DNA of 64,000 nucleotides from contig JAAEOK010000112.1 of the NCBI GenBank assembly GCA_024244705.1, forward strand, positions 109,673-173,672, given 5' to 3'. Of the stretch, positions 29,067 through 38,002 are shown piece after piece. The position numbers and the translations under genes were made by a program. Source of the DNA: Alphaproteobacteria bacterium. GTDB lineage: Bacteria; Pseudomonadota; Alphaproteobacteria; JAAEOK01. Position 1 is the first letter of the stretch. Every line of letters begins with the position of its first letter. The notes under the pieces were generated by a model. The model had not been told where the DNA came from. It searched no databases and saw only the letters and a list, made by a program, of their open reading frames with translations.

Positions 29067-29083
29067 GACAAATCTGTGACAGC
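29067..29083. promoter_or_regulatory. Direct repeat GTGACA x2, 11-bp period, between dapA and a small-RNA candidate
   Basis: GTGACA occurs at 29067-29072 and 29078-29083, one helical turn apart, in the intergenic region upstream of dapA (- strand) and of the + strand candidate small RNA. The arrangement resembles a binding site for a dimeric regulator, but no regulator is identified. Confidence 0.3.
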
Positions 29084-29133
29084 AAAAGCCGGTGCAGATT
29101 CAACTTTGCGGACGCATCATGTATCGCTATAAG

Positions 29134-29215
29134 AGGTGTCGGTAACTTACCCTCGTTACCACCTTCGACAGAGCTGAGCGGTCGCGCCCCACCCTGGCGC
29201 GGCCGCTCTTTTTTT
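29134..29215 (+). ncRNA. Candidate small RNA, paralogous to the one at 13.0 kb
   Basis: Unit between dapA (- strand) and slt (+ strand). TTGCGG (29106-29111), 16 bases, TATAAG (29128-29133) is a plausible promoter, and the unit ends in a strong terminator. The predicted transcript is about 75-80 nt with no start codon and ribosome binding site. Bases 29157-29177 (TACCACC, TTCGACAG, GCTGA) nearly repeat 12977-13000, and CCTCGTT also occurs in both units. It could instead be a terminated leader, but the next gene starts about 125 bp past the terminator. Confidence 0.5.
29176..29215 (+). terminator. Rho-independent terminator of the candidate small RNA
   Basis: Stem of 13 bp (29176-29188 with 29196-29208, GAGCGG...CGCC) with one G-U pair, a 7-base loop and a run of seven T (29209-29215). 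Very strong by sequence. It lies upstream of slt, so slt needs its own promoter or is fed by read-through. Confidence 0.88.
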
Positions 29216-29338
29216 GGACTCCGACCCGTGCTCCAGCGAGCGGCCAGCGATACACGAAAGCGCTTTGCGTCTTCATGGCGGCGGCGCCCGCGATGACGTA
29301 TGATCGGGTCGAAAACGGTCATTCGAGAAAGGGCCGGC

Positions 29339-31324
29339 ATGATCGTGGGGCTGCGGGCGGCCATGTTTGGGGTGGTCGCTCTATTGACGGCGGCGACTGG
29401 CTCGCTGGGCCACGCCGAGACACTGTCGACGGACGATCTGGCCCTCTATCGCCGTGCATTCGACGCGGCGCACAATAACGATTGGGCAGGCGCCGAGGCG
29501 TTGGCCGCAAAAGGCGGCAATGCAACTCTGAATCGGGCGATCGGCTGGCATCGCCTGTCCGACCCCGAATCTGGCGCGCCGCTATCCGATTATCTTGCCT
29601 TTGCGCAATCGGCACCCGATTGGTACGGCTTCAAGACGCTGCGGCGACGAGCCGAATCGGCCATGACCGAAGACACCTCAGCCGAACAGATTGAGCAATG
29701 GTTTCAATTGCACGAACCACTGACCACAGAAGGCCGCGTCGAGCGTATCCGCGCGCTTGAACAATCCGGCAACGCGGACATCGCAGCAACTTTAGCTCGC
29801 GAAACCTGGCACCACTACGATTTTACGGCCGATCAGGAGAAGGACTTCCTGCGCCGTTTCGGACGTCTCCTCGTTCCAGGCGATAACGAAATGCGCCTCG
29901 ATAATCTTATTTGGAAAGGCTGGTACAGTTCGGCCCAACGCCTCTTGCCCAGCGTAAACGCCGACAGTCTGGTGCTGGGTAATGCCCGCTTGTTGTTGGC
30001 CCGTCGGCGCCGGGGTGTGGATGAAGCCATTCAGCGTGTGCCGAGTCGTCTTAAGGATGACGCGGGGCTGGTTTTCGAACGCATCCGCTGGAACCGGCGT
30101 ATGGGCCGCCACGAAGCAGCCTATGCTCTGCTTAAGGACATAGCGGGTTCGCCGGGCAACAGCCGAAAGTGGTGGACGGAAAGAAACCTCCAGGCGCGCC
30201 GCTTGTTGCGCGAAGGACGGCCCGACGATGCCTACCGCATCGCTGTGATGCATGGTGAAATCGACGGTTTCGCATTCGCCGAGGGCGAGTGGCTCGCGGG
30301 CTGGATCGCGCTACGCCATCTGCGCGATTCGGAGCGGGCCTTGGGCCATTTCAACCGCCTCCATGCCGGGGTCAGCTATCCCATCAGCCGGGCGCGGGGC
30401 GCCTATTGGGCCGGCCGCGCGATCGAGGCACAGGGCAAGCACGACGAGGCGCGGCGATGGTATGCCGAGGCCGCACGGCATGTCGGCACCTATTATGGGC
30501 AACTCGCCGCGGCCAAGCTAACTCCCGCCGAACGGCCAAACTATGCCCGTCCACCCCCGGCCGATCCGCAAAGCGAGGCTGCGTTTCAGGCCCGCGACCT
30601 CATACGCGCCGCCAAATTGTTGCATACCCTCGGAGAAAGCGAGCTTGCCGGAGACGTTCTGATCCACCTCGAACAAAATGCCGGCGACGCCAACGACAGC
30701 CACTTGGTCGGGCGACTCGCCATGAGTCTCGGCCGGTCCGATATAGCCGTACGCGCCGGGCGGCGAACCTACGCCAACGGTGCGCCACTACACCCGTTGG
30801 GATATCCCCGCATTTCGATCGCAGACGTCGCGATGATCGAGGGTCCGTTTGCTCACGCTGTTATTCGACAGGAAAGCGGGTTCATCCCGCGCGCTGTCAG
30901 TCACGCCGGCGCGCGCGGGCTCATGCAACTGATGCCGAAGACCGCCGAGATCACGGCACGCAAATCCGGAATGCCCTACAGCCGCGGCCGTCTCCTCGAC
31001 GATCCAAACTACAACACGGCGCTCGGGCAGCATCATTTGCGTGAACTGCTCGACCTCTACAGCGGCTCTTACGTCCTCGTGCTGGCTGCTTACAATGCCG
31101 GCAAGGGGCGAGCAAATGATTGGATCCAGACCTACGGCGACCCACGGCACCCATCTGTCGATGCCGTCGACTGGGTCGAATCGATCCCATTCACCGAAAC
31201 CCGCAATTACGTTCAACGGGTCCTCGAAAATCTGCAGGTATACCGATGGCTGATGGACGGCACGCAACTCGCCGTCCGGCCGCATGATGCAATCTACGAC
31301 CTTCGGGAATTGACAGCGAATTGA
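29339..31324 (+). CDS. slt: Soluble lytic murein transglycosylase, Slt family
   Basis: Periplasmic transglycosylase of 661 residues cleaving MurNAc-GlcNAc bonds with 1,6-anhydro products. A signal peptide covers residues 1 to about 27 (cleavage near LGHAE). A long alpha-superhelical U-domain fills residues 30 to about 495. The lysozyme-like catalytic domain has the Glu in VIRQESGFIPRAVSHAGARG, then LMQLMPKTA, VLAAYNAG and ETRNYVQRVLENL. The ATG at 29339 with AGAAAGGG upstream replaces an earlier in-frame start that would spoil the signal peptide. Confidence 0.92.
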   Translation: MIVGLRAAMFGVVALLTAATGSLGHAETLSTDDLALYRRAFDAAHNNDWAGAEALAAKGGNATLNRAIGWHRLSDPESGAPLSDYLAFAQSAPDWYGFKTLRRRAESAMTEDTSAEQIEQWFQLHEPLTTEGRVERIRALEQSGNADIAATLARETWHHYDFTADQEKDFLRRFGRLLVPGDNEMRLDNLIWKGWYSSAQRLLPSVNADSLVLGNARLLLARRRRGVDEAIQRVPSRLKDDAGLVFERIRWNRRMGRHEAAYALLKDIAGSPGNSRKWWTERNLQARRLLREGRPDDAYRIAVMHGEIDGFAFAEGEWLAGWIALRHLRDSERALGHFNRLHAGVSYPISRARGAYWAGRAIEAQGKHDEARRWYAEAARHVGTYYGQLAAAKLTPAERPNYARPPPADPQSEAAFQARDLIRAAKLLHTLGESELAGDVLIHLEQNAGDANDSHLVGRLAMSLGRSDIAVRAGRRTYANGAPLHPLGYPRISIADVAMIEGPFAHAVIRQESGFIPRAVSHAGARGLMQLMPKTAEITARKSGMPYSRGRLLDDPNYNTALGQHHLRELLDLYSGSYVLVLAAYNAGKGRANDWIQTYGDPRHPSVDAVDWVESIPFTETRNYVQRVLENLQVYRWLMDGTQLAVRPHDAIYDLRELTAN

Positions 31325-31401
31325 TGCTTTCCGGCGTTGCGCCAGGGCTTCGGATCGCTATGCTCTGGCGCCAATGACCATTCTCTCTGGGGATCTTACC
31401 A

Positions 31402-32082
31402 ATGGCGGATATCGACGGGATCAAGGCCTGCGTTTTCGACGCCTACGGCACGTTGTTCGATTTCAATGCCGCGGCCGCACACTGCCGGGATGATCTTGGC
31501 GAACACGTCGACCGGTTGTCCCAGATATGGCGGACCAAGCAGCTGCAATACACTTGGCTGCGCAGCCTGATGGGCGACTATGTGAACTTTTGGCAGGTGA
31601 CCGGTGACGGGCTCGACTATGCCTTCGCCGAGCTCGGTCTCGACGACCCCGGGCTTCGGGCGAAGTTGATGCAGCTATATATGAACCTCGACGCCTACCC
31701 GGAAGTGAAACCGATGTTGGAACGCCTCAAAGCGGGCGGCATGAAGACGGCGATCCTCTCAAATGGTACGCCGGAAATGCTGGACTCCGCGGTCGCCAAT
31801 GCCGGCATCGGCGATCTGCTCGACGACATCCTGTCGGTCGAAGATGTGGGTATCTACAAGCCGCACCCATCGGTGTACCAACTTGCAGTCGACCGGTTGG
31901 ACGTAAAACCTAAAGAGGTCTGCTTCCAGTCTTCCAATTCGTGGGATGCCGTCGCCGCGGCGTTTTTCGGTTTCCGAGTGGTTTGGATAAACCGTTTCGG
32001 ACAGGCCCGCGAGGTTCTTTCGGCACAACCCGATCGGGAAGTGCGGACATTGGCGGATCTGCCGCCACTGCTCGGCCTCTGA
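31402..32082 (+). CDS. (S)-2-haloacid dehalogenase (HAD type II)
   Basis: HAD-superfamily protein of 226 residues. The nucleophilic Asp is in CVFDAYGTLFDF; RTKQLQYTWLRSLM is the type II dehalogenase helix with a substrate-binding Arg. LSNGTPEML carries motif II, YKPHPSVYQLA the lysine, and SSNSWDAVAAAFFGF the terminal motif. This pattern is specific for L-2-haloacid dehalogenases, which hydrolyse the carbon-halogen bond of 2-haloalkanoates; some homologues act on other short acids. The next gene starts 27 bp downstream. Confidence 0.9.
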   Translation: MADIDGIKACVFDAYGTLFDFNAAAAHCRDDLGEHVDRLSQIWRTKQLQYTWLRSLMGDYVNFWQVTGDGLDYAFAELGLDDPGLRAKLMQLYMNLDAYPEVKPMLERLKAGGMKTAILSNGTPEMLDSAVANAGIGDLLDDILSVEDVGIYKPHPSVYQLAVDRLDVKPKEVCFQSSNSWDAVAAAFFGFRVVWINRFGQAREVLSAQPDREVRTLADLPPLLGL

Positions 32083-32109
32083 TTCGGCGCCAACCCGCCT
32101 GGTTGCACG

Positions 32110-32955
32110 TTGTTCCGCGAACGCTATTTCACGAGCCAGGACGGATTGCGACTCTACTACCGGGAATACGGTGAATCGCTCTCCTCCCACACACCCGTTC
32201 TGTGCCTCGGCGGCCTATCCCGCAATTCGGCCGATTTCGATAGTCTCGCGCTGCGGCTCTCACCGCGGCGGCGGGTCATATGCCCCGACTACCGTGGGCG
32301 CGGCCGTTCGGAATACGATCCGAACTGGCGCAACTATACGGGGCCCACTTATATCAACGACATTCGCCACCTAATGGCCGCTGCCGGCTTGCACCGTATG
32401 ATCGTGGTCGGTACGTCGATGGGCGGATTGCTCGCAAGCGGACTCGGGGTTGCCGCTCCGGCCGCAATCGCCGGCGTCATCATGAACGACGTCGGTCCGG
32501 ACATCGCGCCCGAGGGAACAAAGCGCATTTTGGATTACCTGTCGCAGGACCGCCCCCAGCCGAATTGGGAGGCCGCTGTCACCGACGCCCAAGCAAGAAT
32601 GCCCGACCTCTCTTACGAAACTGGCCACGAATGGCGCCGATTCGTCGAAGCGACTTATCGCGAAGGCGAAGATGGGCAGCTTCATTTCGATTGGGACATC
32701 AATATCGTTCGGCCGCTACTGGGCGGTGGTTCCAACGATTTCGACCTGTGGCGCCTGTTTCGGTCGTTGCGCCGTATGCCTCTGTTGGTCATTCGCGGTG
32801 AAAGATCAGATGTCATGACGGCCGATACACTAGGCCGGATGACCCTTGCCCACCCGAAAATGAAATTGGTAACACTTCCCGGAGTCGGTCACGCCCCGTC
32901 GCTAAACGAGCCCGAGGCCAGGGATGCCATCATCGCCTTCATCGCCAGCCTTTGA
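32110..32955 (+). CDS. Alpha/beta hydrolase
   Basis: Protein of 281 residues with the alpha/beta-hydrolase fold: oxyanion region CLGGLSRNSADF, nucleophile serine in VVGTSMGGLLASG, acidic residue after VIRGERSDV, and catalytic His in GVGHAPSLNEPEA. The start is a TTG; no ATG or GTG gives a better N-terminus. The substrate is unknown. It sits between a haloacid dehalogenase and a PLP dehydratase, whose start overlaps its end by 32 bp. Confidence 0.82.
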   Translation: MFRERYFTSQDGLRLYYREYGESLSSHTPVLCLGGLSRNSADFDSLALRLSPRRRVICPDYRGRGRSEYDPNWRNYTGPTYINDIRHLMAAAGLHRMIVVGTSMGGLLASGLGVAAPAAIAGVIMNDVGPDIAPEGTKRILDYLSQDRPQPNWEAAVTDAQARMPDLSYETGHEWRRFVEATYREGEDGQLHFDWDINIVRPLLGGGSNDFDLWRLFRSLRRMPLLVIRGERSDVMTADTLGRMTLAHPKMKLVTLPGVGHAPSLNEPEARDAIIAFIASL

Positions 32956-33937
32956 ACCGACCCTCGATATTGCGCGCATACGCGCCGCCGCCGATCGCCT
33001 GGCCGGCCACGCGCTGCGAACGCCACTCCTTGAGTCGCGATTGCTCAATGAGCGACTAGGCGGTCGCCTTTTGATCAAAGCCGAAGGATTGCAGCGCACC
33101 GGCTCCTTCAAGTTCCGCGGTGCCTTCAATCGATTGTCGGTATTGGACAAGGCCGCACGCGCACGCGGGGTCGTCGCCTTTTCATCGGGCAATCATGCAC
33201 AAGGTGTGGCGGCCGCGGCCGAGATCCTCGGCATCCATGCGGCGATCGTGATGCCGGGCGATGCGCCGCGTCTTAAGATTCAAAATACTCGGGACTACGG
33301 TGCCGAAGTCGTCCTCTATGACCGCGTCAAGGAAGACCGCCGACAGATCGCCACGACCATCGCGGGCGATCGGAATGCGACGCTCGTCCCGCCCTATGAC
33401 GACCATGAGATCATGGCCGGACAGGGTACCGTCGGGCTGGAAATTGGCGAACAACTGAATGCCGCCGCGATGCAGGCCGATGCGGTCCTGATCCCGTGCA
33501 GCGGCGGCGGACTTACCGCCGGCGTCGCCACGGCAATTCGTGCCCTTAGCCCGGCGACGCAGGTCTACACCGTTGAACCCGACGGGTTCGACGATACGGC
33601 ACGTTCTCTGCGGGGCGGGGAGCGCTGTCACAACGAAGGAGCCGAGGCGGGCCTGTGCGACGCGTTGCTCGCTCGAACCCCCGGCGAGTTAACTTTTGCC
33701 ATAATGCGCGGCTTGGTGGCCGGCGGCTTTTCGGTCGCTGATCAAAGCGCGCTGCGGGCAATGGCGACGGCGTTCAGGCATTTCAAAGTCGTCTTGGAAC
33801 CCAGCGGCGCCATCGCCCTTGGCGCGATCCTGGCCGGTACTTTTGACATAAGAAACAAGACGGTCGTCATCATCGGTTCCGGCGCCAACGTCGACCCCGA
33901 GACCTATCGTCATGCCCTGAATAGTTTTGATTCCTGA
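32924..33937 (+). CDS. Threonine/serine dehydratase-like PLP enzyme without ACT domain
   Basis: Fold-type II PLP enzyme of 337 residues. The Schiff-base lysine is in GSFKFRGAFNRL, the substrate loop is SSGNHAQGVA and the phosphate loop is CSGGGLTAG. It resembles serine/threonine dehydratases, serine racemases and the EutB-type enzyme of hydroxyectoine breakdown; the SFKFRGA form and lack of an ACT domain separate it from ilvA at 752. No ectoine catabolic genes are nearby, so the substrate is open. It overlaps the hydrolase gene, suggesting coupling. Confidence 0.83.
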   Translation: MPSSPSSPAFEPTLDIARIRAAADRLAGHALRTPLLESRLLNERLGGRLLIKAEGLQRTGSFKFRGAFNRLSVLDKAARARGVVAFSSGNHAQGVAAAAEILGIHAAIVMPGDAPRLKIQNTRDYGAEVVLYDRVKEDRRQIATTIAGDRNATLVPPYDDHEIMAGQGTVGLEIGEQLNAAAMQADAVLIPCSGGGLTAGVATAIRALSPATQVYTVEPDGFDDTARSLRGGERCHNEGAEAGLCDALLARTPGELTFAIMRGLVAGGFSVADQSALRAMATAFRHFKVVLEPSGAIALGAILAGTFDIRNKTVVIIGSGANVDPETYRHALNSFDS

Positions 33938-33986
33938 ACGTTCGTGGAATTTGTCACTTCAACGAGGGAGGCTCAGGAATCCCCTT

Positions 33987-34433
33987 CTAGCTCCCGCCGG
34001 CGATCGCCTTTGGTGGGAGCTGACCCGTGGCCGCAGGCTTCGGCTCCTGTTTGATCGAGCTGACTTTCCCCGACGCGGATTGGTCGTCGATCTCTTTGGT
34101 CGTGATGCGGCGGATTGCACCTTCGATGAATGCGCCCGCCTCGACCGACAGCGTTTCGTGAAGAATGTCGCCCTCGACACGCGCCGACTGCAACAGGTTG
34201 ACCGAACGGGCCTTGATCTGACCGACGACTTTGCCGCCAACCTGAACCTGATCGGCAACAACCTCGCCTCGGACTTCCCCGGATTCGCCGAGGTTAAGAG
34301 ACCGGCTTTTGACGTCGCCGACGATCACTCCTTCGATCTGGATATCTCCATCACAGATCACGTCGCCGTTAACGCGCAACCCTGAACCGACAAAAGACGA
34401 CGTACCGCCGCCGTTGTGAACTGAATTTGACAC
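33987..34433 (-). CDS. bacA: Bactofilin
   Basis: Polymer-forming cytoskeletal protein of 148 residues. The central right-handed beta-helix has short hydrophobic repeats (GLRVNGDVICDGDIQIEG, VIVGDVKSRSLNLGES, VEGDILHETLSVEAGA) between flexible termini. Bactofilins self-assemble without nucleotides at the membrane and localise peptidoglycan enzymes. It is the second gene after an M23 peptidase on the same strand. This pairing matches known alphaproteobacterial bactofilin/LmdC partners. The start is a GTG. Confidence 0.9.
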   Translation of the reverse strand: MSNSVHNGGGTSSFVGSGLRVNGDVICDGDIQIEGVIVGDVKSRSLNLGESGEVRGEVVADQVQVGGKVVGQIKARSVNLLQSARVEGDILHETLSVEAGAFIEGAIRRITTKEIDDQSASGKVSSIKQEPKPAATGQLPPKAIAGGS

Positions 34434-34463
34434 GCATGCCTCCGCAGTTTGTTGCTGATCCTA

Positions 34464-36344
34464 CTAGCCCTTGAAGATGTACTTCCCCGCCTTCAAAAAA
34501 CTCGCCGGATCGACGGCCTTCTTATCCACAATAATCTCATAGTGGACGTGAGGCCCGGTGCTGCGGCCGCTGCTACCAAGCAGACCAATCTTTTCGCGAA
34601 ATCCAACTTTGTCGCCCTTCTTCACCTCGATGCTGCGAAGATGGCCATAACGCGTGCGGATGCCCATGCCGTGATCGATTGTCACAGTCCGCCCGTAGGC
34701 GGCCTTCCAGCCCGCGAATGTGACCGTGCCAGCCGACGTCGCAAGCACGGGAGAGCGGAACGGTGCGGCCATATCGACGCCGTAATGCATGGCCCACCGA
34801 CCATTGACCGGATCTTTGCGTTTGCCAAATGTGCTGGTCACCCGATAGTGATCGACCGGTGCCGAAAGCGGCAGCATTCGCAAGATATATTGGAGCCGTT
34901 CCCATCGATCCATGTGGGAATCAAGAACGGACACCTCGTGCTTGAGCTCGGACGCGGCTAGCATTTCCGAATTGAGGGCGACAAAAGGCCCGCCCTGCGC
35001 AACCGGCAAATGCCGCGCCCGGTCGAGGAGCCATGCAACGCCGAGCCCGGTCATGGAAATCGTGCGCTCGGCCTCATCTATGGTGCCGATCGTCCGTTCC
35101 GTAACATGAAGGAGGAAATCTTGTTGTGACCGCTGCAGCGAGGCGATTCGTTTCTCAAGCGCCGCGACTTTGCCGACCAACTGCTCGCGTTCACCAAGAA
35201 CGGACTGACGCTCGGCAATCGCCGTGCTGTGCTCTTCTGCGGCCCGCTCCCGCTCGTCGAACGCTGTCTGGCGTGCCGCAACGGCCTTCTGGCGTTCCTC
35301 TACCGCTTTCGCCTTCTCTCCGCTGACCTGGGCCATCTCCCTCTCAAGACGCTCCAGGCCGTCTTCGAGGCCCGCCGCGCGGGACGTGAAATCCTCCAAT
35401 TCGATCTGCAATGTCGCGATCTCGGCGGTCAATTCTTCGGCGTGCGCCGTCTCCGCCGCACGTTCTTGACCGACCTCGATCAATTTTTTCTGAGTCGAAG
35501 TCAGTTCCCCTTTCAGCACCATATTGCGATCGAGTAGATCGCTAAGGGCCTGCTCTTTCTCCGTCAATTGCGCAGTCAGCGCTACCGCGCGTTCGCCGAT
35601 TTGGCGCAGGTCGCCATTTTGTTCCTGAGCCTGCTGCAGAAGCTCCTCGGCGGACGCCAGCCTGATTTCAAGAGACCCATTGCGCGCAGCCAGATCCTCC
35701 AGCGTTTGCTCCTGATTCGACAGCTTTGAAGTGGCCGAAAGGACTTTGTCCTGAATTCCCTCCAGCTCGGACGCTTTGGCCTGCGCCGCCTGTTCATTAC
35801 GACGGGCGGCGATTAGTTCGGTCGTTAGGGTAAAGGCCTGATCGATCAACTCGTCAACGGCGGCGTCCTTGGCACCCGATTGCTGCGTCGCATCCAAGAC
35901 AGCCGCTTCCACAGTCATCAAGCGATCGGTGGTCGTGAGGACGCTCTCTTTCAGTTCCGTATTCTCGCCCATCAGCGCGGCCAGCCGGTTCTGGCTGTCG
36001 GCCAACTGGGCGCTCACTTCCGCGAAGCGCTTCTGGTAGGTATGGACTTGATCGATAACGGTCTCGTAGGCGCTTCGGACCTCGACCATCTGGTTCGCCT
36101 TATCGGCGATGGCTTGGTCTTTTGATTCAATCGCGAATTCGGCGCCAATCAGGGCATAGCTCGAATACCCGACCCATGCCAAAACAGCGAGACCAACGAC
36201 GCTCACGCCACCGATTGCCGTCTTCGATAAAGTTATCGATCGGCCGGTCCCGCCCATTTTCACGATAATTCCAGATCTTCCCTCAGCCCCTTCACCAGGA
36301 CTCACCGAACCATCCTGATCTTCGACCCGTCGATTGGCTGTCAT
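34464..36344 (-). CDS. Membrane-anchored coiled-coil M23 peptidase (LmdC-like), bactofilin partner
   Basis: Protein of 626 residues. A short cytoplasmic part is followed by a transmembrane helix (TAIGGVSVVGLAVLAWVGYS), then about 350 residues of Gln/Glu/Ala-rich coiled coil. The C-terminal M23 domain has HYGVDMAAPF, DHGMGIRTRYGHL and the zinc HxH in GPHVHYEI, so it looks catalytically intact. It is expected to cut peptidoglycan cross-links at sites set by the bactofilin 30 bp downstream. The ATG at 36344 with GGGGGA upstream is preferred over a GTG 27 codons earlier. Confidence 0.92.
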   Translation of the reverse strand: MTANRRVEDQDGSVSPGEGAEGRSGIIVKMGGTGRSITLSKTAIGGVSVVGLAVLAWVGYSSYALIGAEFAIESKDQAIADKANQMVEVRSAYETVIDQVHTYQKRFAEVSAQLADSQNRLAALMGENTELKESVLTTTDRLMTVEAAVLDATQQSGAKDAAVDELIDQAFTLTTELIAARRNEQAAQAKASELEGIQDKVLSATSKLSNQEQTLEDLAARNGSLEIRLASAEELLQQAQEQNGDLRQIGERAVALTAQLTEKEQALSDLLDRNMVLKGELTSTQKKLIEVGQERAAETAHAEELTAEIATLQIELEDFTSRAAGLEDGLERLEREMAQVSGEKAKAVEERQKAVAARQTAFDERERAAEEHSTAIAERQSVLGEREQLVGKVAALEKRIASLQRSQQDFLLHVTERTIGTIDEAERTISMTGLGVAWLLDRARHLPVAQGGPFVALNSEMLAASELKHEVSVLDSHMDRWERLQYILRMLPLSAPVDHYRVTSTFGKRKDPVNGRWAMHYGVDMAAPFRSPVLATSAGTVTFAGWKAAYGRTVTIDHGMGIRTRYGHLRSIEVKKGDKVGFREKIGLLGSSGRSTGPHVHYEIIVDKKAVDPASFLKAGKYIFKG

Positions 36345-36779
36345 TGTCCCCCGCTTGACGTCGGGCGCGGTTGCCTCAGCACCACGCGCCGCTTTATCTT
36401 TTGACAGTGGTAAATCAGCGGCCACCGCCTCGACTTCTTCGTTCTAACTGCCTCACAATGCCCAGCACGGATTGGGCAATCACTGTGCGCGGCCCGTCAG
36501 ACGTTCGATCGGACGACATCGAGACCACCCCCAACGCAGAAAACCTATCCGGTGGCGCCGCGTCGCGCAAGCCCGCAACCGTGACAAATCGAAGACATCG
36601 GGCGGGCAGCGCCCGGAACAGCGGGTCAATAGCCTAAATCGTTGCGATTCATAGCGATATCAAAATCGCGAATTGTAAATCTCGCCGCCGCGACAATCGC
36701 CATATTGGCAGTGGTCGGAGGCGCGATATAAGGTTAGCGTCGTAGTCGCGGTTGGTATCAGGAGCCATACGGCGTCAGG
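36345..36779. other. Divergent intergenic region between the M23 and pqi-like operons
   Basis: About 435 bp. It contains a small inverted repeat TGCCCA...TGGGCA (36459-36464 with 36473-36478) and the pqi promoter listed separately. Weak open frames in this stretch lack ribosome binding sites and recognisable products. Confidence 0.5.
36705..36732 (+). promoter_or_regulatory. Sigma-70-like promoter for the pqi-like operon
   Basis: TTGGCA (36705-36710), a 16-base spacer and TATAAG (36727-36732) lie about 50 bp upstream of the first pqiA-like start. It is one of the better matches to the consensus in the window. Confidence 0.55.
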
Positions 36780-37388
36780 ATGAGTGCCGATTCCGGAAAG
36801 CTTATTGGATGCGAGGTGTGCGGTCTGGTGCAACGTCTCGCTCCGCTCTCGAAGGGTTACGAAGGGCTCTGTGTACGCTGCAATGCGGTGCTGGCATCCC
36901 GGACACCAACCGAGACCCTGAACCGCACCCTCGCGCTGGTTATCACCGGCCTAATTCTTTATATCCCATCGAATCTTTTTCCCGTCATTAGGACGACGAC
37001 ATTCGGTGCAGTCCAGGATTCGACGATCTGGTCCGGAATGGTTCAATTGGTCGATCTTGGCGATTGGCCGATCGCGCTGGTCGTCCTGTTCGCCAGCATT
37101 TTCGTTCCGCTGACGAAATTGCTTGGCCTGCTGTACATTGTGCTCGCCCACAAAGTGTCCGGCGGGCGCGTGCAAAGAACGCGCATGTACCTCCTGATCG
37201 CCAAGATCGGCAAATGGTCGATGCTCGATGTTTTCGTGGTGTCGATCACCGTGGCTCTGGTCCAGTTCGGCGAACTGTCGACCGCCGAGCCGGGTCCAGG
37301 TGTCATCGCCTTTGCCGCCGTCGTCATCGTAACATTGACCGCGTCGATAACGTTCGATCCGAAGGCGATTTGGGAAAGAGCGGAGTGA
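36780..37388 (+). CDS. PqiA-like membrane protein, first half
   Basis: Protein of 202 residues equal to one half of E. coli PqiA. An N-terminal zinc-ribbon-like pair (CEVCGLVQ and CVRC) is followed by four hydrophobic segments containing NLFPVI and FVPLTKLLGLLYIVLAHK. In E. coli PqiA both halves are one 417-residue protein; here they are two genes joined at TGATG. It is thought to act in the inner membrane with the MCE protein in lipid transport between membranes. Confidence 0.88.
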   Translation: MSADSGKLIGCEVCGLVQRLAPLSKGYEGLCVRCNAVLASRTPTETLNRTLALVITGLILYIPSNLFPVIRTTTFGAVQDSTIWSGMVQLVDLGDWPIALVVLFASIFVPLTKLLGLLYIVLAHKVSGGRVQRTRMYLLIAKIGKWSMLDVFVVSITVALVQFGELSTAEPGPGVIAFAAVVIVTLTASITFDPKAIWERAE

Positions 37389-38002
37389 TGGTTACCGATT
37401 CTGGGGCGATACTCTGTTGTCCGACTTGCGGGCTGCTCCAACAGACACCCACGATCGAAGTTGGTGATCGCGCCGCCTGTCCACGATGTCGCGCAATCGT
37501 CTATCGGCGAAGGTCCGACAGCATCGATCGAACCCTCGCCTTCGCCTTCGCGGGGCTCATCATGTACCTGCTGGCGAATTCTTTTCCGTTGATCGTGGTC
37601 AAAGCGTTCGGTGTGAGGGCCGTCGATTTTGTCTGGACCGGCGTGGCGGCGATGTGGGGAGCCGGCTTTCAGTCGGTCGCCGCGGTCATTTTCACGCTGA
37701 GTATTGTCCTTCCGTTGTTCAAGCTGTTGTTGCTGACCTGGCTGTCGCTTGTTGCCCGTGGTGGGCGGCCAGTGCGAGGAACTCGGCAGGTGTATAAGAT
37801 CTATATGGTGTTGACCGATTGGTGGACAGTCGACGTGTTCATACTGGCCTGTCTTGTCGGTTTGAGCAGATTGGCGCAGTTGGTCGACGCATCGGTCGGC
37901 CTCGGCCTCTATGCCATGGCCGCTTTGATGGTGCTAAGTTTGGCGGCCTCGGTGAGTTTCGATCCCCGACTGTTGTGGAAGGCTCAAGGGAGCAAACGAT
38001 GA
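37388..38002 (+). CDS. PqiA-like membrane protein, second half
   Basis: Protein of 204 residues, paralogous to the preceding gene. It has CCPTCGLLQ and ACPRC at the N-terminus, then four membrane helices with the conserved NSFPLIVVK and VLPLFKLLLLTWL. The start ATG shares its first base with the previous stop (TGATG) and its own stop overlaps the MCE gene (ATGA), so the three products are translationally coupled and probably form one complex. Confidence 0.88.
   Translation: MVTDSGAILCCPTCGLLQQTPTIEVGDRAACPRCRAIVYRRRSDSIDRTLAFAFAGLIMYLLANSFPLIVVKAFGVRAVDFVWTGVAAMWGAGFQSVAAVIFTLSIVLPLFKLLLLTWLSLVARGGRPVRGTRQVYKIYMVLTDWWTVDVFILACLVGLSRLAQLVDASVGLGLYAMAALMVLSLAASVSFDPRLLWKAQGSKR

Noticed and set aside
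36426..36654. Short open frames between the M23 and pqi-like genes
   Set aside because: No ribosome binding sites, signal peptides or plausible products; treated as intergenic.
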